A stretch of DNA of 5,042 nucleotides from an uncultured Phenylobacterium sp. (GTDB taxonomy: Bacteria > Pseudomonadota > Alphaproteobacteria > Caulobacterales > Caulobacteraceae). Shown piece by piece: positions 1 through 5,042 of the stretch. The stretch is taken from contig CAMFIW010000269.1 of assembly GCA_945952355.1 (NCBI GenBank), positions 1-5,042 of the forward strand. Reading direction: 5' to 3'. Below the pieces are notes generated by a model. That model made no database searches. It worked only from the letters and a program-made list of their open reading frames with translations, and was not told the origin of the DNA. A program made the position numbers and the translations under genes. Numbering within the stretch: position 1 is the first letter of the stretch; the number at the start of each line of letters is the position of its first letter.

Positions 1-736
1 CTACGGTCAGGGCTTCGAACCCCGCGCCCAGGGCGGCGTCTATGAGGGCCGCGAAGGCGTGCGGCGTGCAGCCCCACGGTGACGGATTCTCTCGCACGTC
101 GTGGGTGTAGAGGATCAGCCAGGCCCGGCGACGCTCGGCCTCGGCCAGCCAGCGCCAGGCGGCGGCCTCACCGTCCGGTCCCTCGATACCGACGGCGGGG
201 GCCTGGTTCATATCGCTGCCCTGGCCGATCAGGCCATGATGCAGGCCGCGCAGATTGGTGAAGCTCGCCGCCAGAGCGCCTTTCGGCCCGGTCGACACGT
301 CACCGTAGGGGTAGGCGAAGCTCTCCGGCGGCGGCAGGCCCCACGCGGCGAAGGCCGCCAGGTTCTTCTCGACGTCGGCGGCCGCGTCCTCGGCGGTCGC
401 GCGACCGCAGTCCAGGTGCGAATAGGTGTGGCAGGCGATCTCGTGGCCGTCCTCGGCCAGGCGCAGATAGTCGTCCCGCTCGGCGCACACGCCCATCGGC
501 GCCTCTGTCCCGGCCAAGCCCGCCGAGACGTAGTAGGTGCCGCGCAGGCCCCGGCTTTCCAGGATCTGGGCGCCGGTGGTCGCCGCGGTCAGCGGAGTGT
601 CGTCGAAGGAGAACGAGATCATCGGACGCTCCGGCGCGGCCGGCAGCGGCTTGAGGTGGCGCACGCGCGCCCAACGGCGGATGAACTTGCCGCGCAGCGA
701 GCTGTCGGCGGCGTAGACCTTTTCCTGTGCGGACAT
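1..736 (-). CDS. hfsH: Polysaccharide deacetylase (CE4/NodB family) HfsH, 3' end cut by window edge
   Basis: Likely N-deacetylase acting on GlcNAc residues of the holdfast polysaccharide; in C. crescentus HfsH activity is needed for a cohesive, adhesive holdfast. From the ATG at 736, 245 codons are open to the window edge with no stop; relatives I recall are about 250-260 residues, so only a few residues should be missing. CE4 features visible: SFDD at 43-46 (catalytic-base and metal Asp), HTYSH at 103-107 (metal-binding His103 and His107), FAYPYGD at 140-146 and YTHDV at 210-214 (His212). The usual Arg of motif 3 is Ala/Tyr here, and no classical DxxDW motif is seen, as in the SFDD...FAYPYG...YTHD subgroup. 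No signal peptide or membrane segment is visible, so it probably works in the cytoplasm on the lipid-linked unit before flipping. Its ATG shares one base with the hfsG stop (TGATG), with a GAGG seven bases upstream. Confidence 0.9.
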   Translation of the reverse strand, partial: MSAQEKVYAADSSLRGKFIRRWARVRHLKPLPAAPERPMISFSFDDTPLTAATTGAQILESRGLRGTYYVSAGLAGTEAPMGVCAERDDYLRLAEDGHEIACHTYSHLDCGRATAEDAAADVEKNLAAFAAWGLPPPESFAYPYGDVSTGPKGALAASFTNLRGLHHGLIGQGSDMNQAPAVGIEGPDGEAAAWRWLAEAERRRAWLILYTHDVRENPSPWGCTPHAFAALIDAALGAGFEALTV

Positions 737-1656
737 CAGACGGCCTCGGCGTAGAGGGCGGCGCGATAGAGCCGCATGGCGAAGGCGCGGGACCTGACCG
801 GCGCGTCTTCCATCAGGGCGTAGGACTTGAGCAAGGGGCGCCACAGGCCACGAAGCGGCGCGCGCTTCAGCACGCGGGCGACCCGGTAGCTGGGATAGGC
901 GCTGACCACCTCGCGGTGGGCGGCCACGACGCGGGCGAAATTCACGGCCGACTGCTCGAATTTGGCGGCGATGGCGGGCGCGGTGTCGAGACCCAGATGG
1001 GTCGCCGGATTGTCCAGGTGCAGGATCGGCCAGCGGCGGGCGACCCGCATGCCCCATTCCACGTCCTCCCAGCCCCAGCCTGTGAAACCTTCGTCGAAGG
1101 CCTCGGCCTGGAACACGTCAAGGCGCACCAGCAGGTTGGAGGTGAAGAGGTGCTTCTCGGGCGCCGCGCGGCGCTGTGCGGCGGGCAGGCAGTCGGCGTG
1201 GCTGGCCATGGCCCGATGCAGGGCCTGGTCGCGACGGGGCTCGACCTGGGCGAGGGAAAAGCCCCCGAAGGCCACGGGAGGGTCGTCGGTCTCGACCAGC
1301 CTCAGCCAGGCGCCCAGGAAGTCGGGGCTGTCGGGCAGCATGTCGCTGTCGAGAAACAGCAAGGTGGCGGCGCGGGCATGGCCGACCAGTCGGTTGCGAC
1401 CCTTGGCGCGCCCCTCGTTCCGGGCTAGCCGCACGAAGCGGGCGGGCATTGGGTGATCACGGACCTGGGCGTCCACGCGCGCGGCAAGCGCCGGGTCGTC
1501 GGACCCGTCGTCGAGCAGCACGATTTCGGCGTCGCCGGCCTCGTGGCCCAAGGCGGCGAGCAGGGGACCAGGATCGTCGCCCTTGAAAGGGATCAGGACC
1601 GACAGGCGAGGGGCCGCCCCAGCCCAGCGATCGTTGTCGAGCAGGGTCTCGCTCAT
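736..1656 (-). CDS. hfsG: GT2-type glycosyltransferase HfsG
   Basis: Cytoplasmic, probably membrane-peripheral glycosyltransferase that adds a sugar (GlcNAc proposed in C. crescentus) to the undecaprenyl-linked holdfast precursor. The 306-residue product starts MSETLLDND. A GT-A fold is shown by SVLIPFKGDD at 19-28, the nucleotide-binding LLDDGSDD at 47-54, NEGRAKGRN at 80-88, the metal-binding DSD at 103-105, and GWGWEDVEWGMR at 193-204, whose Glu197-Asp198 is the likely catalytic region, as in galactosyltransferase-type C-terminal domains. The frame stays open upstream to 1860, but that part is low-complexity Arg/Pro/Gly sequence antisense-like in character and overlaps hfsF in another frame; the ATG at 1656 has a GGAG six bases upstream and forms ATGA with the hfsF stop, so it is the true start. 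It sits between the flippase and deacetylase genes of the same operon. The exact donor sugar cannot be read from sequence. Confidence 0.93.
   Translation of the reverse strand: MSETLLDNDRWAGAAPRLSVLIPFKGDDPGPLLAALGHEAGDAEIVLLDDGSDDPALAARVDAQVRDHPMPARFVRLARNEGRAKGRNRLVGHARAATLLFLDSDMLPDSPDFLGAWLRLVETDDPPVAFGGFSLAQVEPRRDQALHRAMASHADCLPAAQRRAAPEKHLFTSNLLVRLDVFQAEAFDEGFTGWGWEDVEWGMRVARRWPILHLDNPATHLGLDTAPAIAAKFEQSAVNFARVVAAHREVVSAYPSYRVARVLKRAPLRGLWRPLLKSYALMEDAPVRSRAFAMRLYRAALYAEAV
744..747 (-). promoter_or_regulatory. Ribosome binding site of hfsH, within hfsG
   Basis: GAGG on the minus strand lies seven bases before the hfsH ATG at 736, inside the last codons of hfsG. With the TGATG stop/start overlap this points to coupled translation of hfsG and hfsH. 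Confidence 0.6.
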
Positions 1657-3092
1657 GCCGGGCTCCGGCGCAGGCGCAGGACATCGAGGGCGCGCGTGCG
1701 CAGTGACCCGGCGTCCAGCGCCGCGACGATCAGGCCATAGACCAGGCCGCCGGCGACCGCCTTCAGGGCCAGCTCGGGCAGGCCGCCCAGGGCGGGAATG
1801 CGGTTCACCACCACGGCCATGGCGAGGCTCGCGCCCGCCGCCTGCAACAGGGTGAGCCATGGCACTGGCAAGGAGACCGAGCGGCGGCCGATCAGGGCGG
1901 ACGCCGCGAGGCCCAGGGCGTAGCTGGCGGGGGTGGCGATAAGGGCGCCGTCGAGGCCCAGGCGAGGGATCAGGATCAGGTTCAAGACCAGGTTCGCCGC
2001 GGCCGGCGCCAGCATGGCGACCATCAGCATCAGGGTGCGTTTGCCCAGGGTGAAGGCCTGATGGAAGTAGTGGGTCGTGAGGCCGGCCAGCAGGCCGCTA
2101 AGCGCGATCCAGGGCATGACGTGCGCCGCGCCGGCCGCCAGTGGGCCGCCGATCATCAACTGCGCCAGGGGCTGGGCCACGAGGGCCAGACCTGTCGCCG
2201 CAGGGACAGTCAGCAACAGCATGAGCTGGGCCTGTTCGCGAGCGGCGTCCTTCAGCGCCGGCTGGCCGCCGCGCTCCAGGGCCATGATCAGGGCGGGGCC
2301 GCCCGCCGCGCCCAGCCATATGAACACCACGTCGAGCGTGCGGTTCGCGAGGCTGTACCCCGCGTGGTAGAGGCCGACCGCCGTCTGGTCGAGGAAGGCG
2401 GCCAGCAGGAACCGATCGGTCGTGGCAAGCACCAGGGCCAGGATCAGCGACATGGCCACCGGCAGACCATAGGCGGCGTGCGATCCAATGCGGGAGCGGT
2501 CGAAACGGCCGGCTCGGGCTCGCAACCGCTCGGCAGGCAAAATGAAGGGCAGGGCCGCCGCCGCCGCGATCCCGGCGCCGGCCAGCGGCGCGGCGCCTCC
2601 TACGCCCGCCAGGGCTAGGCCAGCGCCGATCGCGAAACCGCCCGCGGTCTGCCAGACGTCCAACAGGGCGGCAGCGCGGACCTCCCCGGCGGCGCGACGG
2701 CGCTCCTGGGCCAGCTTGGCGATCGTGCGGGGCAAGGTAGCCGCCAGGCCCGCCAACACGGCCCACCGCAGGCCCTCGTGAAGCGGCCAGAGCCAGGCGA
2801 CGAGTCCCGCGACGGGCAGGGCCGCCGCCAACAGCGCCCACACGCCATAGACCGTCGCCGAATGGGCGGCGCCGGCGTCGAGGCCTTCTTCGGCGGCCCA
2901 GAACCGCGCCATGGCGGCTTCGTTCCAGGTGAAGGCGGCGGTGTGTGTCAGGCTCATCACCGAGAAACCCAGGGCGTAGTCGCCGAACTGGGCGGGCGTG
3001 AGCAGGCGCGTGAAGGTGACGATCGTGAGCAGTCCCACGATCCCTTGCACCACATTGACCGGCAGGTAGCCGACCACGCCTCGCCAGAACAT
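1653..3092 (-). CDS. hfsF: Wzx-type polysaccharide flippase HfsF (MOP superfamily)
   Basis: Inner-membrane flippase predicted to move the undecaprenyl-diphosphate-linked holdfast repeat unit from the cytoplasmic to the periplasmic face for polymerisation. The 479-residue product is almost entirely hydrophobic with roughly 12-14 membrane segments spread from residue 8 to 460, and ends in a basic tail (VLRLRRSPA). Family-typical stretches are the N-terminal TFTRLLTPAQFGDYAL at 26-41 (common in PST/Wzx proteins), TTDRFLLAAFLDQTAVGLY at 224-242, and NLVLNLILIPRLGLDGALIA at 367-386. The ATG at 3092 has an AGAGG eight bases upstream. It lies 63 bases after hfsE and its TGA overlaps the hfsG ATG by four bases. 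Substrate specificity is inferred from the neighbours; by sequence alone it could serve any exopolysaccharide or O-antigen pathway. Confidence 0.92.
   Translation of the reverse strand: MFWRGVVGYLPVNVVQGIVGLLTIVTFTRLLTPAQFGDYALGFSVMSLTHTAAFTWNEAAMARFWAAEEGLDAGAAHSATVYGVWALLAAALPVAGLVAWLWPLHEGLRWAVLAGLAATLPRTIAKLAQERRRAAGEVRAAALLDVWQTAGGFAIGAGLALAGVGGAAPLAGAGIAAAAALPFILPAERLRARAGRFDRSRIGSHAAYGLPVAMSLILALVLATTDRFLLAAFLDQTAVGLYHAGYSLANRTLDVVFIWLGAAGGPALIMALERGGQPALKDAAREQAQLMLLLTVPAATGLALVAQPLAQLMIGGPLAAGAAHVMPWIALSGLLAGLTTHYFHQAFTLGKRTLMLMVAMLAPAAANLVLNLILIPRLGLDGALIATPASYALGLAASALIGRRSVSLPVPWLTLLQAAGASLAMAVVVNRIPALGGLPELALKAVAGGLVYGLIVAALDAGSLRTRALDVLRLRRSPA
1663..1666 (-). promoter_or_regulatory. 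Ribosome binding site deciding the hfsG start
   Basis: GGAG on the minus strand lies six bases before the ATG at 1656, inside the last codons of hfsF. It supports the 306-residue HfsG rather than the longer frame that begins at 1860. Confidence 0.65.
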
Positions 3093-3131
3093 CGGTCTCG
3101 CCTCTGTATCAGGTGCGCAGAATGACGGACC

Positions 3132-3147
3132 GGGGTTGCAAAGCCCC
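3132..3147. repeat. Short inverted repeat in the hfsE-hfsF gap
   Basis: In the 63-base gap, GGGGTT and AGCCCC flank GCAA on the plus strand (four G-C pairs, one G-T, one T-A). In the operon transcript (minus strand) the GGGG/CCCC arms can pair around an eight-base segment. No T-run follows in either direction, so it is not a typical intrinsic terminator. It may modestly affect processing or hfsF translation, but that is speculation; a repeat this short could also be chance in GC-rich DNA. Confidence 0.4.
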
Positions 3148-3155
3148 TAAAGGTC

Positions 3156-4673
3156 TCAGCGGACGGCTTCGCTGTCGCCGAGCAGGCAGGGGACCGTGAC
3201 CAGCATGATCCACATGTCCAGCCAGAAGGACTGGCGTTCGATGTACTCGACATCATAGGCGACGCGGCGGGCGACATCTTCCGGCGTCGCCACCGGTCCG
3301 CGGGAGCCGTGGATCGCGGCCCACCCGGTCATGCCCGGCTTCATGCGATGCCGGTGCGCGTATTCGGCGACGAGCTTGGCGCTCTCGACCTCGCCGGTCT
3401 TCATGCCGATGGCGTGGGGGCGGGGCCCCACGAGGGACATCTGGCCCGAAAGAACATTGAAGATCTGCGGCAGCTCGTCGAGCGAGGTCTTGCGGATGAT
3501 CCGGCCCACGCGGGTCACGCGGTCATCGTCGGCGGTCACCTGGCGGGCGGCCTTGGCGTCGGTGGCCTCGACCTTCATCGAACGGAATTTCCAGACGACG
3601 ATCTCTTCGTTGTTGAAGCCGTGGCGGCGCTGGCGAAACAGGATGGGGCCGGGGCTGTCCAGGCGGATGGCGAAGGCCACGACCACCATGATCGGCAGGG
3701 CGAAGATCAGGGCCACGGTCCCGATCACCAGGTCCTGGGCGCGTTTCAACAGCGCGCGGGCTTCATTGGCCGGCACGCCGGACAACCGCGCCAGCGGCAC
3801 ATCGGCGATCCGCTCCGCCGCCGCAGCCTCGTGGGCTGCGTTCTCGCCATCGAGCAGCAGAGTGACTTCGTTGGGCAGGACCCGCAGGCGCTCGATCAGC
3901 TCAGCGACCCGCGCCCGCGCGGCCGAGGGCACGCTGATCACGATGCGGTCGACGAAGGGCATGATACGGTGGTCGAGCAGGGCCTGGGTGTCGCCCAGCA
4001 CGGGCACACCTCCGATGTCGCGCGGGCGGCGCGCGGCGCGGTCGTCGAACAGCCCCAGGATATTGACTTCGCGAGTCTTGAGCATGGCTGCGATCAGACG
4101 CTCGGCCGATCCCGTGGCGCCGACCACGACGACGTTGGGGGTCAGCCGGCCGCTGGCGCGCCAACTGCGGACATGCAGCCACCAGGCCGTGTGCATGGCG
4201 CAGAGAAGCGCCCAGGCGACGGGCGTCCAGACCTGCATGGCCGGCACGAGCGCCGCCGGTCCTGAGACCGCGAGCAGCGCCAGGACGGCCACAGAGCCGC
4301 CGATCGCGAAGGCGATGCTGACATTGGCGAGTTGGCGAAGTAGGCCGTTGCGCGCCGAGAACACATAGGCGTTGAACAACGACAGAGCGGCCATCACCGA
4401 CAGTGCGCCCGCGGCGGCCACCGACAGGCTCGCGCCCGAACCGGCGGCCTGCATGTGGGTGATCCAACCGGCGACTCCGAGCGCCAGGGCGTCACCGCCC
4501 TGGAAAAGGCGGGTGATCAGCCGCCCAGCCAGACGTAGGCGCGTGGGCGCGAGCACGCGCGGACGGAACGGTCCGCGACGATCGGAGGCGAGTTGCAGGG
4601 GGATCGGTTCGCCGGCGGCGCGCGCGGCGCGCGCATGGGGAACGTCCAGCGTCGAGGTCTCTTCGGCAGGCAT
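3156..4673 (-). CDS. hfsE: Undecaprenyl-phosphate sugar-1-phosphate transferase HfsE
   Basis: Initiating enzyme: moves a hexose-1-phosphate (glucose-1-phosphate is the family norm) from UDP-sugar to undecaprenyl phosphate at the inner membrane, starting the holdfast repeat unit. The 505-residue length fits the WcaJ/PssY-like long class. After an Arg/Ala-rich cytoplasmic leader (1-55) come about four membrane helices (roughly 61-77, 82-103, 117-136, 147-166), then a Rossmann-like domain with VVVVGATGSAERL at 181-193, then the bacterial sugar transferase domain from about 308. In that domain KRAQD (310-314), Pro327 of the membrane-entering helix, DSPGPILFRQRRHG (339-352), KFRSMK (362-367), the SLDELPQ catalytic Asp399-Glu400 pair, and LVGPRP (414-419) are intact. 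C. crescentus has two functionally redundant paralogues, PssY and PssZ; linkage to hfsFGH argues for HfsE here. The ATG at 4673 is the only ATG/GTG/TTG in frame nearby, though its Shine-Dalgarno match (AGAG, 11 bases away) is weak. Confidence 0.92.
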   Translation of the reverse strand: MPAEETSTLDVPHARAARAAGEPIPLQLASDRRGPFRPRVLAPTRLRLAGRLITRLFQGGDALALGVAGWITHMQAAGSGASLSVAAAGALSVMAALSLFNAYVFSARNGLLRQLANVSIAFAIGGSVAVLALLAVSGPAALVPAMQVWTPVAWALLCAMHTAWWLHVRSWRASGRLTPNVVVVGATGSAERLIAAMLKTREVNILGLFDDRAARRPRDIGGVPVLGDTQALLDHRIMPFVDRIVISVPSAARARVAELIERLRVLPNEVTLLLDGENAAHEAAAAERIADVPLARLSGVPANEARALLKRAQDLVIGTVALIFALPIMVVVAFAIRLDSPGPILFRQRRHGFNNEEIVVWKFRSMKVEATDAKAARQVTADDDRVTRVGRIIRKTSLDELPQIFNVLSGQMSLVGPRPHAIGMKTGEVESAKLVAEYAHRHRMKPGMTGWAAIHGSRGPVATPEDVARRVAYDVEYIERQSFWLDMWIMLVTVPCLLGDSEAVR

Positions 4674-4832
4674 GAAAACAGGCGCTCTGGAAATCTTGCT
4701 CGCGCCATACTGCCGCAGGCCCTCTGATCGTCGGGTTAACGGGCGCGTTGGTCCCGAGACGAGGGTTCGAGGCGCATCCCGCTTCGCGCGGGCTGGCGGA
4801 GGAGGGCGATAAGGCGCGCCGCGGGCGAAGGA
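4674..4832 (-). promoter_or_regulatory. hfsE leader / probable operon promoter region
   Basis: This 159-base non-coding stretch separates the tRNA 3' end from hfsE and is the best place for a promoter of hfsEFGH. I see no convincing match to the Caulobacter housekeeping promoter. A GTTAAC at 4735-4740 gives a TTAACC half-site like that of the cell-cycle regulator CtrA, but the second TTAA at the required seven-base spacing is absent. A five-base-pair inverted repeat at 4778-4792 (CCCGC/GCGGG) lacks a T-run, so a terminator for the tRNA transcript is not shown. Without a clear promoter, readthrough from the tRNA unit remains possible. Confidence 0.35.
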
Positions 4833-4922
4833 TGGCGGTGACGCAGGGATTCGAACCCTGGATACGCTTTCACGTATGACGATTTAGCAAACCGTTGCCT
4901 TCAGCCACTCGGCCACGTCACC
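4833..4922 (-). tRNA. tRNA-Ser(GCU)
   Basis: Ninety bases fold as a class II tRNA: acceptor stem GGTGACG (4922-4916) pairs with CGTCACC (4843-4837), followed by discriminator G (4836) and an encoded CCA (4835-4833). The anticodon loop TTGCTAA carries GCT at 4888-4886, reading AGC and AGU serine codons. The D-arm GCCGAGTGGCTGAAGGC and a long variable arm with an ATACG/CGTAT stem are typical of tRNA-Ser. The T-arm is CAGGG-TTCGAAT-CCCTG. It lies in the same orientation as the hfs genes, 159 bases ahead of hfsE. No attachment-site duplication or integrase is visible beside it. Confidence 0.97.
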
Positions 4923-4948
4923 AGCTTGATTTGTCTTGGGTTTTCTCC

Positions 4949-5012
4949 CGCTCCCCCGCGCTTCGTCGCGAAAGTCCGAAAAGACCGTCCGCTGCGCCCC
5001 GCGAAGGGAGCG
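4949..5012. repeat. Imperfect inverted repeat upstream of the tRNA
   Basis: CGCTCCC at 4949-4955 is exactly complementary to GGGAGCG at 5006-5012, and CTTCG at 4961-4965 can pair with CGAAG at 5002-5006 if a bulge is allowed. On the minus strand it starts two bases after the TAG of the possible upstream gene, where an RNA 3'-end structure would lie. No T-run follows (GGAGAAAA comes next), so calling it an intrinsic terminator is not justified. The rest of 4923-5014 shows no gene, and I could not pick out a clear tRNA promoter. Confidence 0.35.
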
Positions 5013-5014
5013 AT

Positions 5015-5042
5015 CTAATAGCCGAACCCGTCCGGGCAGAGC
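5015..5042 (-). CDS. Possible C-terminal end of an unidentified gene
   Basis: A minus-strand frame entering from the right edge ends in TAG at 5017-5015, encoding ...LCPDGFGY as its last residues. The composition (Cys-Pro-Asp-Gly-Phe-Gly-Tyr) looks like a plausible protein tail, and the inverted repeat directly after the stop fits a gene end. Eight codons are too few to name a family or to exclude chance; another minus-strand frame is also open across this stretch. Confidence 0.3.

Noticed and set aside
101..1586. Plus-strand open frames opposite hfsH and hfsG (217, 233, 164 and 136 codons)
   Set aside because: Low-complexity Arg/Gly/Ala-rich products with no domain, lying antisense to HfsH and HfsG, which carry clear family motifs.
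2061..2841. Open frames on both strands within hfsF (185 codons plus, 247 codons minus)
   Set aside because: Both overlap the multi-spanning flippase frame and have Arg/Gly/Gln-rich composition without membrane segments or motifs.
3309..4368. Two long plus-strand open frames (318 and 345 codons) opposite hfsE
   Set aside because: They are antisense to a gene with intact catalytic motifs, their products are His/Gly/Asp- or Arg/Ser/Thr-rich with no recognisable domain, and such frames are expected opposite high-GC codon usage.
4517..4708. Alternative minus-strand start at 4708 (63 codons, MARARFPERLF...)
   Set aside because: It is in a different frame from HfsE, overlaps its N-terminus and has no recognisable features.
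4761..4780. GGGTTCGA resembling a tRNA T-loop, possible tRNA remnant
   Set aside because: The flanking bases do not form a five-pair T-stem at the right spacing and no other tRNA arm is nearby.
4778..4792. Hairpin CCCGC/GCGGG as tRNA terminator
   Set aside because: Only a five-pair stem and no T-run on the minus strand; not enough to call an intrinsic terminator.
85..4852. GANTC (CcrM methylation) sites, e.g. 85-89, 2802-2806, 4073-4077, 4473-4477, 4848-4852
   Set aside because: All lie inside genes or the tRNA, none in the hfsE leader, so they give no evidence of methylation-dependent promoter control.

Overview
The window is GC-rich alphaproteobacterial DNA. Four consecutive minus-strand genes match, in order and family, the Caulobacter holdfast polysaccharide cluster hfsE-hfsF-hfsG-hfsH. 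The likely host is a stalked or holdfast-forming member of Caulobacterales (Caulobacter, or a relative such as Phenylobacterium). That assignment rests on recognising protein families and gene order, not on a database search.

Layout, read in the direction of transcription (high to low coordinates). Positions 5042-5015 hold what may be the last eight codons of an unidentified minus-strand gene. Positions 5014-4923 are non-coding and contain an imperfect inverted repeat. Positions 4922-4833 are a complete tRNA-Ser(GCU) with an encoded CCA end. Positions 4832-4674 are the hfsE leader, the most likely place for the operon promoter. hfsE (4673-3156) is followed by a 63-base gap with a short hairpin, then hfsF (3092-1653), hfsG (1656-736) and hfsH (736 to beyond the left edge). 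The last three overlap at their stop/start codons and look translationally coupled. No stretch over 300 bases lacks a gene.

How the genes work together (family knowledge plus published work on C. crescentus): HfsE loads the first sugar-1-phosphate onto undecaprenyl phosphate at the inner membrane. HfsG, a GT2-type glycosyltransferase, adds a later sugar, probably GlcNAc. HfsH removes acetyl groups from GlcNAc residues. HfsF flips the lipid-linked repeat unit to the periplasm. The polymerases (HfsC/HfsI), export proteins (HfsA/B/D), other glycosyltransferases (HfsJ, HfsL) and surface anchors (Hfa) are not in this window.

I found no mobile element, CRISPR array or evident unknown system. The long plus-strand open frames are antisense shadows of the hfs genes. 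Points worth checking are the hfsE leader (a GTTAAC motif, weak ribosome binding site), the hfsE-hfsF gap hairpin, the non-standard CE4 motifs in HfsH, and the correct start of hfsG.
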